From positions 1-15,384 of the forward strand of contig CALAWP010000003.1 in the NCBI GenBank assembly GCA_937895345.1: a DNA stretch of 15,384 nt, read 5' to 3'. Below are positions 6,263 to 12,809 of this stretch, in pieces. Numbering within the stretch: position 1 is the stretch's first letter; each line of letters opens with the position of its first letter. The translations under genes and the position numbers were made by a program. The notes beneath the pieces are model-generated. The model did no database searches. It was not told where the DNA came from and saw nothing but the letters and a program-made list of their open reading frames with translations. Source of the stretch: an uncultured Paenibacillus sp. Lineage in GTDB: Bacteria; Bacillota; Bacilli; Paenibacillales; Paenibacillaceae.

Positions 6263-7705
6263 CTATGATTGAAGGCGTTCCGCCAGCAGCTTGTTGACCA
6301 TGGCCGGATTCGCTTTGCCTCTCGTTTCCTTCATAATCTGGCCGACGAGGAAGCCGATCGCCTTTTCTTTGCCTGCCCGGTAATCTTCCACCGATTGCGG
6401 GTTCCGTTCGATGACCGCATCGACGATGCCGAGCAGGGCGCCTTCGTCGCTGATCTGGACGAGCCCCTGCTCTTCCACGATTTGCTTCGGCAGCTTGCCG
6501 CTCTCGAGCATTTCCTTAAATACCGTCTTGGCGATTTTGCCGCTGATCGTGCCTTGCTCCAGAAGCCCAATCATTTCGCCGAGGCCTTGTCCGGTAATCT
6601 TCACATCGGACAGCTCTTTGCCGTTCATGTTCAAATAGCCGAGCAAATCGCCCATGATCCAGTTGGCAACCGCCTTGGCGTCCTTCGTATAATTCAAGCT
6701 TTCTTCAAAGAAATCGGCCAGCTTCTTCGAAGCCGTAATGACCTCCGCATCGTAGGATGGCAGTCCGTATTCGGACGTATACCGCGCCTTGCGCGCATCC
6801 GGAAGTTCGGGAATCGTAGCGCGCACCGCTTCTTTCCATTCCTCGCTGATATGAAGGCGCACCAGATCCGGATCCGGAAAATAACGATAGTCATGCGCTT
6901 CTTCCTTGCCGCGCATCGAAAACGATTTGCCCGCCGCGTCGTCGAACCGGCGCGTCTCCTGCACGACCTCTCCGCCGCTGTCCAATATTTCCGCCTGCCG
7001 GAACTGCTCGTACTCCAGGCCGCGCTGGACGCTGCGGAAGGAGTTCATATTTTTGAGCTCGGCGCGCGTGCCGAATTCCTTCTGGCCATATGGACGCAAG
7101 CTGATGTTGGCGTCGCAGCGCAAGCTTCCTTCCTCCATCTTCACGTCCGAAACTTCGCAATAGAGCATAATCGCCCTCAGCTTTTCCAGGTAGGCCTTCG
7201 CCTCTTCCGGGGTGCGGATGTCCGGCTCCGACACGATTTCGATCAGCGGGGTGCCGACGCGGTTGAAATCGACCAGCGAAGCGAAGCCGCCGTCCACATG
7301 CGTCAGCTTGCCGGCGTCTTCCTCGAGATGCACGCGGGTAATGCCGATCCGCTTCGTCTCGCCGTTGACTTCAATGTCGATCCATCCATGCTCCCCGATC
7401 GGCTGGTCGTATTGCGAGATTTGATAGGCTTTGGGGGAATCCGGGTAAAAATAGTTTTTGCGGTCGAACTTGCTCACATCCGCAATGGTGCAATTGAGCG
7501 CCATCGCCGCCTTCATCGCGTATTCGACGGCCTGGCGGTTCAGCACCGGAAGGACGCCGGGATGCCCCAGGCAGACCGGGCACGTATGCGTATTCGGCGG
7601 AGCGCCGAACGAAGTGGAGCAGCCGCAAAAAATTTTCGTTTGCGTATGCAGCTCCACGTGCACTTCGAGGCCGACGACCATCTCGTATTTGTTCGCTACA
7701 GTCAT
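6263..7705 (-). CDS. gatB: Aspartyl/glutamyl-tRNA(Asn/Gln) amidotransferase subunit B
   Basis: A 480-residue subunit of GatCAB, which converts misacylated Glu-tRNA(Gln) (and Asp-tRNA(Asn)) to Gln-tRNA(Gln)/Asn-tRNA(Asn) in the cytoplasm. GatB phosphorylates the carboxyl group and binds the tRNA. Family signatures seen are GLEVHVEL at the start, the CGCS...CPVCLGHPG cysteine cluster, VDFNRVGTPLIEIVSEPD, the HDYRYFPDPDL cradle motif, and a C-terminal YqeY-like helical tail ending in GKANPAMVNKLL. The ATG at 7705 is preferred, with AAAGGA 9 bases before it; an ATG two codons upstream (7711) is only 3 bases from that site. It lies 24 bases downstream of gatA as the last gene of gatCAB. Confidence 0.97.
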   Translation of the reverse strand: MTVANKYEMVVGLEVHVELHTQTKIFCGCSTSFGAPPNTHTCPVCLGHPGVLPVLNRQAVEYAMKAAMALNCTIADVSKFDRKNYFYPDSPKAYQISQYDQPIGEHGWIDIEVNGETKRIGITRVHLEEDAGKLTHVDGGFASLVDFNRVGTPLIEIVSEPDIRTPEEAKAYLEKLRAIMLYCEVSDVKMEEGSLRCDANISLRPYGQKEFGTRAELKNMNSFRSVQRGLEYEQFRQAEILDSGGEVVQETRRFDDAAGKSFSMRGKEEAHDYRYFPDPDLVRLHISEEWKEAVRATIPELPDARKARYTSEYGLPSYDAEVITASKKLADFFEESLNYTKDAKAVANWIMGDLLGYLNMNGKELSDVKITGQGLGEMIGLLEQGTISGKIAKTVFKEMLESGKLPKQIVEEQGLVQISDEGALLGIVDAVIERNPQSVEDYRAGKEKAIGFLVGQIMKETRGKANPAMVNKLLAERLQS

Positions 7706-7729
7706 TCTCATCTATCCTTTCGTCAGGCA

Positions 7730-9187
7730 TTACAGCGCGGGACGCTGCAAATGGTAATCGGTATTCGCTTCAAACGCGTGCGCCGCCCGAAGGACCGTCG
7801 ATTCGTCGAACGCTTTGCCGATAATTTGCAGTCCGACCGGCAATCCGTCCGCATGTCCGCATGGAATGCTGATGGCCGGGATGCCCGCAAGGCTGACCGG
7901 AATCGTGCATATATCGTTCAAATACATCGTGAGCGGATCTCCGACCTGCTCGCCGATCCGGAACGCCGGCGTCGGGGCCGTTGGTCCGAGTATAAGATCG
8001 TATTGCTTGAACGCCTGATCGAAGTCGCCTTTGATCAGCGTGCGCACCTTCTGCGCCTTCAAATAATAAGCGTCGTAGTAGCCGGAGCTGAGCGCGTAAG
8101 TGCCGAGCATGATGCGGCGCTTCACCTCCGGGCCGAAGCCCTGGCTGCGCGATTTGCGGTACAGGTCGATCAGATTGTCCGGATTGTCCGCGCGAACGCC
8201 GTAACGGACGCCGTCGAAGCGGGCCAGGTTCGAGGACGCTTCCGAAGAAGCCAGCAAATAATAAGCCGCGATGGCGTATTCCGTATGCGGCAGCGAGATT
8301 TCCTCCCACTGGGCGCCGAGCGACTCGTAGACGCGGAGCGCGTTCATGACCGCTTCCTTCACGCGCGGATCGATGCCTTGTCCCAAATATTCCTTCGGAA
8401 CGCCGATGCGAAGACCTTTGACGTCGCCGGTCAGCGCCGCCGTATAATCCGGAATGTCGACGCTCGCGGAGGTGGAGTCGCGCTTGTCGTAGCCGGCGAT
8501 CGCCTGCAGCACGTAAGCGGCGTCCTCGACGTTTTTGGTCAGGGGGCCGATCTGATCGAGCGAGGAAGCGAACGCCACTAGGCCGTAGCGGGAAACGAGG
8601 CCGTACGTCGGCTTCAAGCCGACGATGCCGCAATACGCCGCGGGCTGGCGAATCGAGCCGCCCGTGTCGGAGCCGAGCGAGAAGTAGACTTGCCCGGCCG
8701 CCACCGCCGCGGCGGAGCCGCCGCTCGAGCCGCCCGGCACATAATCCGTGTTCCACGGATTCCGCGTCGGATAATAGCTGGAGTTTTCGTTGGAGCCGCC
8801 CATGGCGAACTCGTCCATGTTCAGCTTGCCGACCGTTACGGCGCCGGCTTCCTTCAGCTTGGTAACGGCCGTGGCATCGTAAATCGGATTGTAGTTGCTC
8901 AAAAATTGGCTTGCGCAAGTCGTAAGCAGCCCTTCGGTTACCATATTGTCCTTTATGCCGGCCGGAAGGCCGAACAGAAGCCCGCGCTCGCCGCCTTGCC
9001 GCAGCGCTTCGTCCATGGCAGCCGCGTCCTTGCGGGCATTGTCTTCATTCAACGTAATAAAAGCGCGGATCGACGAATCCGTCTCCGCGATTCTTGCAAA
9101 CGAAGCTTCGACGAGCTCCGTGACGGAAAGCTCTTTGCCGTGAAGCTTATTATGTATTTCCTGCAGGCGCATATCAAATAGTGACAA
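7730..9187 (-). CDS. gatA: Aspartyl/glutamyl-tRNA(Asn/Gln) amidotransferase subunit A
   Basis: A 485-residue amidase-signature subunit that hydrolyses glutamine and channels ammonia to GatB. The Ser-cisSer-Lys triad is complete and falls on the positions known from Staphylococcus aureus GatA: K79 (GIKDN), S154 (GGSSGGS) and S178 (GSDTGGS). The start codon is TTG, supported by a very strong AAAGGAGG 8 bases upstream and by the typical N-terminus MSLFD; the first ATG (codon 6) would cut into conserved sequence. It follows gatC by 36 bases and precedes gatB by 24. Confidence 0.97.
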   Translation of the reverse strand: MSLFDMRLQEIHNKLHGKELSVTELVEASFARIAETDSSIRAFITLNEDNARKDAAAMDEALRQGGERGLLFGLPAGIKDNMVTEGLLTTCASQFLSNYNPIYDATAVTKLKEAGAVTVGKLNMDEFAMGGSNENSSYYPTRNPWNTDYVPGGSSGGSAAAVAAGQVYFSLGSDTGGSIRQPAAYCGIVGLKPTYGLVSRYGLVAFASSLDQIGPLTKNVEDAAYVLQAIAGYDKRDSTSASVDIPDYTAALTGDVKGLRIGVPKEYLGQGIDPRVKEAVMNALRVYESLGAQWEEISLPHTEYAIAAYYLLASSEASSNLARFDGVRYGVRADNPDNLIDLYRKSRSQGFGPEVKRRIMLGTYALSSGYYDAYYLKAQKVRTLIKGDFDQAFKQYDLILGPTAPTPAFRIGEQVGDPLTMYLNDICTIPVSLAGIPAISIPCGHADGLPVGLQIIGKAFDESTVLRAAHAFEANTDYHLQRPAL

Positions 9188-9223
9188 CTGCAGTTCCTCC
9201 TTTCATCCTGTCCCCAGCTTAAA

Positions 9224-9511
9224 TTATTCCAGCACGGCCGGCACGCGAATTTGCCCGTCTTCCTCGTCGGGAGCGTTAAGCAGCACTTTGTCGAGCGGAA
9301 GCGACTCATGCAGCTCGTCCTCGCGCATGACGTTCGTCATCGGCAGCACATGGCTGGTCGGCGGCACGTCGTCCGTGTTCAGTTCGCTCAGCTTGTCCGC
9401 ATATTTGAGGATGGCATTCAGCTGGCCGAGAAACTGCTCCTTTTCCTGCTCCGACAGCTCCAGGCGGGCAAGCGCCGCGACATGCTCAACATCCTTTAAC
9501 GTTATGCTCAT
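9224..9511 (-). CDS. gatC: Aspartyl/glutamyl-tRNA(Asn/Gln) amidotransferase subunit C
   Basis: A 95-residue subunit, close to the usual length, that wraps around GatA and stabilises the GatA-GatB complex. The N-terminus MSITLKDVEHVAALARLELS and the LDKVLLNAPDEEDGQIRVPAVLE tail are typical. The ATG at 9511 has GAGGAG 9 bases upstream. The frame is open further upstream to 9616, but that part overlaps the promoter and lacks family similarity. First gene of the gatCAB operon. Confidence 0.96.
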   Translation of the reverse strand: MSITLKDVEHVAALARLELSEQEKEQFLGQLNAILKYADKLSELNTDDVPPTSHVLPMTNVMREDELHESLPLDKVLLNAPDEEDGQIRVPAVLE

Positions 9512-9547
9512 CGTAGAACTCTCCTCTTTTGTGCAATCATTCCTCCT

Positions 9548-9577
9548 ATTATAGCCTACATTCCCCGCCGACAGCAA
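9548..9577 (-). promoter_or_regulatory. gatCAB promoter (sigma-A)
   Basis: On the minus strand TTGCTG (complement of 9572-9577) and a perfect TATAAT (complement of 9548-9553) are 18 bases apart. Transcription should begin near 9540-9541, about 30 bases before gatC, leaving a short leader with no room for a T-box or other riboswitch. Confidence 0.75.
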
Positions 9578-9609
9578 CGGATGCCCGGCACCGTTCCGCC
9601 CTTTCTCCT

Positions 9610-9658
9610 CCGCCAAAGAAGAAAGGGACAGAGCTTAAGCGCTCTGCCCCTTCTTCTT
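9610..9658 (-). terminator. Rho-independent terminator of the IDEAL-domain gene
   Basis: A long imperfect hairpin pairs the AAGAAGAAAGGG arm (from about 9616) with CCCCTTCTTCTT (9647-9658), with an inner CAGAGC/GCTCTG helix around TTAAGC. On the minus strand the distal arm is pyrimidine-rich and ends CCCTTTCTTCTTTGG. The stop codon of the preceding gene is inside the stem base. Confidence 0.75.
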
Positions 9659-10037
9659 ATATCCATGCCTTCAGATTGATCTGCCGGATAAAATCGGTGC
9701 GGCTCAGCGGTTCCTTGGCGGAATCCTCGTCCTCATCCTCCGCTTCTTCCCCGTTCATCACCTTCATGAACAATTCCTCGTTATGCGTCGCCAGCGCGTA
9801 ATCGATCAGCGCTTCGCGCTCCACGCGTTCCGCCTCCAGCCGTATGAGCGTCTCTTCCAGCTCCACATCCTCGTCCGGGACGAGAACGTTCCGGTTGGCG
9901 GACGGCACTCGCACGACATAATCGAATACATTATCTGAATTGCGGTCATAGGCAATGATATAGCCATATTCCCCTACGGGCAGCTTCTGCTCGTAGCGGT
10001 CGCCGATAATGACAACCTTCGATCCCAGCTTAAGCAT
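9657..10037 (-). CDS. IDEAL-domain protein with small beta-barrel-like N-terminus
   Basis: A 126-residue protein. Residues 1-60 (LKLGSKVVIIGDRYEQ...GEYGYIIAYDRN...FDYVVRVP...LVPDEDVEL) look like a small KOW/SH3-type beta-barrel. Residues about 63-93 match the IDEAL domain, here ALIDYALATHNEELF, a short helical motif of Firmicute proteins such as YpiB. An acidic linker (EEAEDEDED) and a conserved-looking tail (RTDFIRQINLKAWI) follow. The ATG at 10037 has AGGGG 8 bases upstream. It lies 95 bases downstream of the alarmone synthetase without a visible terminator and has its own candidate promoter. The molecular role is unknown; a regulatory or adaptor function is only a guess. Confidence 0.8.
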   Translation of the reverse strand: MLKLGSKVVIIGDRYEQKLPVGEYGYIIAYDRNSDNVFDYVVRVPSANRNVLVPDEDVELEETLIRLEAERVEREALIDYALATHNEELFMKVMNGEEAEDEDEDSAKEPLSRTDFIRQINLKAWI

Positions 10038-10078
10038 CGTCTCAACCCCTGATATCCTATTCGCAACTGCTTGATTCT

Positions 10079-10107
10079 ATTATTCTATAATCCTACTAGA
10101 ATATCAA
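10079..10107 (-). promoter_or_regulatory. Candidate sigma-A promoter of the IDEAL-domain gene
   Basis: On the minus strand TTGATA (complement of 10102-10107) and AATAAT (complement of 10079-10084) are 17 bases apart, in an AT-rich gap just after the relP stop. The -10 match is moderate. Confidence 0.45.
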
Positions 10108-10132
10108 ATCGCTGTCCAATACGTTCAGGAGC

Positions 10133-10885
10133 CTATTCGCCGCCGCCAAGCTGCAGGAGCGAAGAAGGAAGCGCGAATTGCCGGTTTCCCATCAGCAGCC
10201 TCGTCAGCTCCTCCCCGTCGTTTTCGCTTTGATTTTCCTTAATGACCGTAATTTCCTGGTGCAGCCGCTCCATCTGCTGATCCAGCTTGTTGGCGGAATC
10301 GGACGCTTGCTTCAGCTCCTCCAGCAGGCGGCCCGGCACGGACTGATCGTACTTGTAAAATATTTTATGCTCGAGGCTCGCCCAGAAGTCCATGGCTATT
10401 GTCCTGATTTGTATTTCTACGCATACGTTTTCTTTGCCGTCCGACATGACAACGGGCACTTCCGCCAGCAGATGCAGGCTTCGGTAGCCGTTCGGCTTAG
10501 GGTTCTGAATATAATCTTTTACTTCCAATATCTTGAGATCAAAATGATTGCTCAGCATGTCCCGGATGCGGTAAATGTCGGAGATGAACGAGCAGGTGAT
10601 GCGCAAGCCCGCGATATCTTTAATGTTCGACTTGATGCTGTCCAGCGAAATGTCGAGCCCTTTGCGCGCCACTTTATTAATGATGCTTTCGATCGACTTG
10701 ACTCTCGATTTCGTATGTTCGATCGGATTGTAATCGTGCAAAAAATGAAATTCTTCCTTCAAAATTTCGATCTTCGTTTCCAGCTCGTTCAATGCAAATT
10801 GATACATCATCATAAAACGGGTAACTTCCGTCTTCAGCTTCTTGAACTGCTCTACCTGGTAATGGCTAACTTGATGTCCGCTCAT
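10133..10885 (-). CDS. relP: Small alarmone synthetase, RelP/YwaC type ((p)ppGpp synthetase)
   Basis: A 250-residue single-domain RelA/SpoT synthetase that transfers pyrophosphate from ATP to GDP/GTP. It has no HD hydrolase and no TGS/ACT regulatory domains. Motifs follow Bacillus YwaC closely: NPIEHTKSRVKS (53-64), DIAGLRI (90-96), the nucleotide-binding YIQNPKPNGYRSLH (125-138) and VEIQIRTIAMDFWASLEHK (156-174) with the essential Glu at 157. It is about 40 residues longer than YwaC, with a glutamine/acid-rich helical C-terminus. The ATG at 10885 is chosen for its AAGGAG 7 bases away; an in-frame ATG at 10909 has no ribosome binding site. It is divergent from the uracil permease gene. In Bacillus, ywaC responds to envelope stress; no ECF promoter is visible here. 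Confidence 0.92.
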   Translation of the reverse strand: MSGHQVSHYQVEQFKKLKTEVTRFMMMYQFALNELETKIEILKEEFHFLHDYNPIEHTKSRVKSIESIINKVARKGLDISLDSIKSNIKDIAGLRITCSFISDIYRIRDMLSNHFDLKILEVKDYIQNPKPNGYRSLHLLAEVPVVMSDGKENVCVEIQIRTIAMDFWASLEHKIFYKYDQSVPGRLLEELKQASDSANKLDQQMERLHQEITVIKENQSENDGEELTRLLMGNRQFALPSSLLQLGGGE

Positions 10886-10941
10886 GGGCACTCTCCTTGC
10901 GTCATCCATTTGAGCCGATGGCCCGGAATCCGTCTATATTC

Positions 10942-10971
10942 ATCATAGTACGAATTAAAGCGCCATTGCAA
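10942..10971 (-). promoter_or_regulatory. relP promoter (sigma-A)
   Basis: On the minus strand TTGCAA (complement of 10966-10971) and TATGAT (complement of 10942-10947) are separated by 18 bases. It lies back to back with the uraA promoter, the two -35 boxes being 24 bases apart. Confidence 0.6.
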
Positions 10972-10995
10972 ATGGGTAGAATAGATAAAAAAATA

Positions 10996-11024
10996 TTGCC
11001 AAACGGTGACGGACTATGTAGAAT
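10996..11024 (+). promoter_or_regulatory. uraA promoter (sigma-A)
   Basis: TTGCCA (10996-11001) and TAGAAT (11019-11024) with a 17-base spacer, followed by a leader of about 45 bases before the ATG at 11075. The leader is too short for an antiterminator/terminator pair, so PyrR-type attenuation is not supported. Confidence 0.65.
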
Positions 11025-11074
11025 CATCAAGGGCCATTTTGCGCCAACGAATCCAACCTAAAAGGGGTAATCCT

Positions 11075-12370
11075 ATGAAAAGAGCAATCGGCGTACACGA
11101 ACGGCCGCCGGCTGCGCAAAGCATCATGCTCAGCCTGCAGCATCTCTTCGCCATGTTCGGCTCGACGGTGCTGGTGCCGAATATTCTCGGCGTCGACCCG
11201 GCCATCTGCCTGCTGATGAACGGCATCGGCACCTTGTTCTACATCTTTATTACGAAAGGCAAGATCCCGGCCTATCTCGGCTCCAGCTTTGCCTTTCTCG
11301 GTCCCGCGGGCGCCGTCATCGGCGAGCAGGCGCTGGGCGGCAGCTACGCGGCAGCGCTGGGCGGCTTTATTGCGGCCGGCGTTATATTCACGGTCGTCGG
11401 CTTTCTCATCCAGCTCGTCGGCACCCGCTGGATCGACGTCGTCTTTCCTCCGGCGGCGATGGGCGCCATCGTCGCCATCATCGGACTGGAGCTTGTGCCG
11501 GTAGCGGCCCGCATGGCGGGATGGATCCCCTATCCGGAAGATCCGCCGACCTGGTCGATGGACCCGAAAGTCGTCCTGCTGTCTACGGCCACGCTCGCCG
11601 TTACGGTGCTCGGCTCCGTGCTGTTCCGCGGCTTTATGCGCATCATTCCGATATTGTTCGGCATTCTGTTCGGTTATGTGCTGGCATACTTTATGAAGCT
11701 GACCGACTTCAGCAAAGTCGGCGAAGCCGGCGTCATTCAAGCGCCGACCTTTACGCTGCCCGAGTTTCACTGGACCGCGATTATCGCCATCGCGCCCGTC
11801 GCGCTGGTCGTGATCGCCGAGCATATCGGCCACTTGATCGTAACGGGCAATATCGTGGGCAAAGACTTGTCCAAGGACCCCGGCTTGCACCGGTCGATGC
11901 TGGGCAACGGCATCTCGACGCTGGTTTCGGGATTTGTCGGCTCGACGCCCAACACGACCTACGGCGAAAATATCGGCGTGCTCGCCATTACGCGCGTCTA
12001 CTCGACGTTCGTCATCGGAGGCGCCGCCGTCATCGCCATCGTCTTGTCCTTCCTTGGCAAGTTCTCGGCGCTGATCGCCGCCATTCCGGATCCGGTCATG
12101 GGCGGCGTGTCGCTGCTGCTGTTCGGCGTCATCGCGGCTTCCGGCTTCCGAATGCTCGTCGAATCGAAGGTCGACTACAGCAAGCCGACGAACCTGTTTC
12201 TGACGACGGTCGTGCTGATCGTCGGCCTGAGCGGCGTCAAGCTGACGCTCGGCGACGTTTCGTTCAGCGGCATGGCGCTGGCGACGATTGTCGGCATCGC
12301 GCTGAGCCTGCTGTTTAAAGCTCTCGAATTCCTGCGCATCTCCAACGACAACGAAGCATCCGGGCATTAA
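11075..12370 (+). CDS. uraA: Uracil permease (NAT/NCS2 family proton symporter)
   Basis: A 431-residue integral membrane protein importing uracil with protons. It starts with the typical VHERPP...LSLQHLFAMFGSTVLVP, and about 14 hydrophobic segments follow. The residues that bind uracil and couple protons in Escherichia coli UraA (E241, H245, E290) are present as E249 and H253 (AEHIGH) and E298 (TTYGENIGVLAITRVYS), with a constant offset of eight. The ATG at 11075 has AAAGGGG 7 bases upstream; a GTG at 11006 lies inside the promoter. The same family in Bacillus is called PyrP. Here it is not in a pyr operon and stands alone between a divergent relP and a terminator. Confidence 0.95.
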   Translation: MKRAIGVHERPPAAQSIMLSLQHLFAMFGSTVLVPNILGVDPAICLLMNGIGTLFYIFITKGKIPAYLGSSFAFLGPAGAVIGEQALGGSYAAALGGFIAAGVIFTVVGFLIQLVGTRWIDVVFPPAAMGAIVAIIGLELVPVAARMAGWIPYPEDPPTWSMDPKVVLLSTATLAVTVLGSVLFRGFMRIIPILFGILFGYVLAYFMKLTDFSKVGEAGVIQAPTFTLPEFHWTAIIAIAPVALVVIAEHIGHLIVTGNIVGKDLSKDPGLHRSMLGNGISTLVSGFVGSTPNTTYGENIGVLAITRVYSTFVIGGAAVIAIVLSFLGKFSALIAAIPDPVMGGVSLLLFGVIAASGFRMLVESKVDYSKPTNLFLTTVVLIVGLSGVKLTLGDVSFSGMALATIVGIALSLLFKALEFLRISNDNEASGH

Positions 12371-12399
12371 GGGGTGCAAAAAGTAAAGCTTTTGCTTAC

Positions 12400-12443
12400 A
12401 AGGGCTGAAATGTCTGCACATTTGCAGGTGTTTCGGCCCTTTT
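12400..12443 (+). terminator. Rho-independent terminator of uraA
   Basis: An 11-bp stem (12400-12410 with 12431-12441, one G-U pair) encloses an inner CTGC/GCAG helix and is followed by a short T-run ending at 12443. It insulates the next gene pair from uraA. Confidence 0.85.
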
Positions 12444-12468
12444 GAGCGATTTGCCGCTTCCTTCACCC

Positions 12469-12496
12469 TGAAACGTTTTTTTTCCTTAACCGTATG
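12469..12496 (+). promoter_or_regulatory. ECF (sigma-W type) promoter of the membrane/coiled-coil gene pair
   Basis: A perfect TGAAAC at 12469-12474 is followed after exactly 16 bases by CGTATG at 12491-12496. The spacer contains the T-run just after the -35 element that is typical of Bacillus sigma-W promoters (TGAAACnTTT...CGTATA). It lies 53 bases before the ATG of the small membrane protein and after the uraA terminator. Confidence 0.8.
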
Positions 12497-12548
12497 GATA
12501 ACATATGCTTCTTGCGCTTGAAATCATTTCAAGAGGAGGGACATCCAT

Positions 12549-12752
12549 ATGGATTTCGTATTTGGCTTCGGCATCCTTATATTTTTTATTTTGTTCGCTT
12601 TGTTTCTTCTCAATATCGCCACCAGCGTGTGGGCTTACCGCGACGCCAAACGGCTGGGCAAAAGCAACGAATTTGCCGTTCTCGTCCTGATCGGAACGCT
12701 CGTATTTCCGGTTGCGGGCCTCATCGTTTATTTGATCGTCCGCAACGATTGA
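12549..12752 (+). CDS. Small two-helix membrane protein (PLDc_N-like)
   Basis: A 67-residue protein with two hydrophobic helices (about 2-25 and 43-63) joined by a polar loop with the pattern VWAYRDAKRLGKSN. The arrangement of N..TSVWAYRDAKRLGKS...LIGTLVFPVAGLIVYLIVR recalls the N-terminal membrane domain of cardiolipin synthases (PLDc_N), which also occurs alone in envelope-stress operons. No catalytic domain is present, so it is probably a membrane adaptor or regulator. The ATG at 12549 has GAGGAGGG 8 bases upstream. It is the first gene after a strong ECF promoter and is followed 57 bases later by the coiled-coil gene. Confidence 0.85.
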   Translation: MDFVFGFGILIFFILFALFLLNIATSVWAYRDAKRLGKSNEFAVLVLIGTLVFPVAGLIVYLIVRND

Positions 12753-12809
12753 CGCGGCGGGAGCAGAAGCAATGGCAGCATCATATATTTGCGACAAGGA
12801 GGTAACGGC

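Noticed and set aside
6269..8581. A 770-codon open frame on the plus strand opposite gatB and gatA
   Set aside because: It lies fully antisense to two certain genes, has no ribosome binding site and an arginine/histidine-rich composition typical of shadow frames in GC-rich codons.
9512..9616. N-terminal extension of gatC to 9616, or a T-box leader
   Set aside because: The extension crosses the gatC promoter and ribosome binding site and is unlike the family; the transcript leader is too short for a T-box.
11025..11074. PyrR-type attenuator or uracil-responsive leader before uraA
   Set aside because: The leader is only about 50 bases, shows no PyrR-binding consensus and no terminator hairpin.
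12370..12400. Small AAGC/GCTT hairpin just after uraA as a separate terminator
   Set aside because: The stem is only four base pairs and is not followed by a T-run; the hairpin at 12400-12443 is far stronger.
11027..12466. A 479-codon minus-strand open frame opposite uraA
   Set aside because: Antisense to a clear permease; the translation is Arg/Asp/Gln/His-rich low-complexity sequence with no domain, and it spans the uraA terminator.
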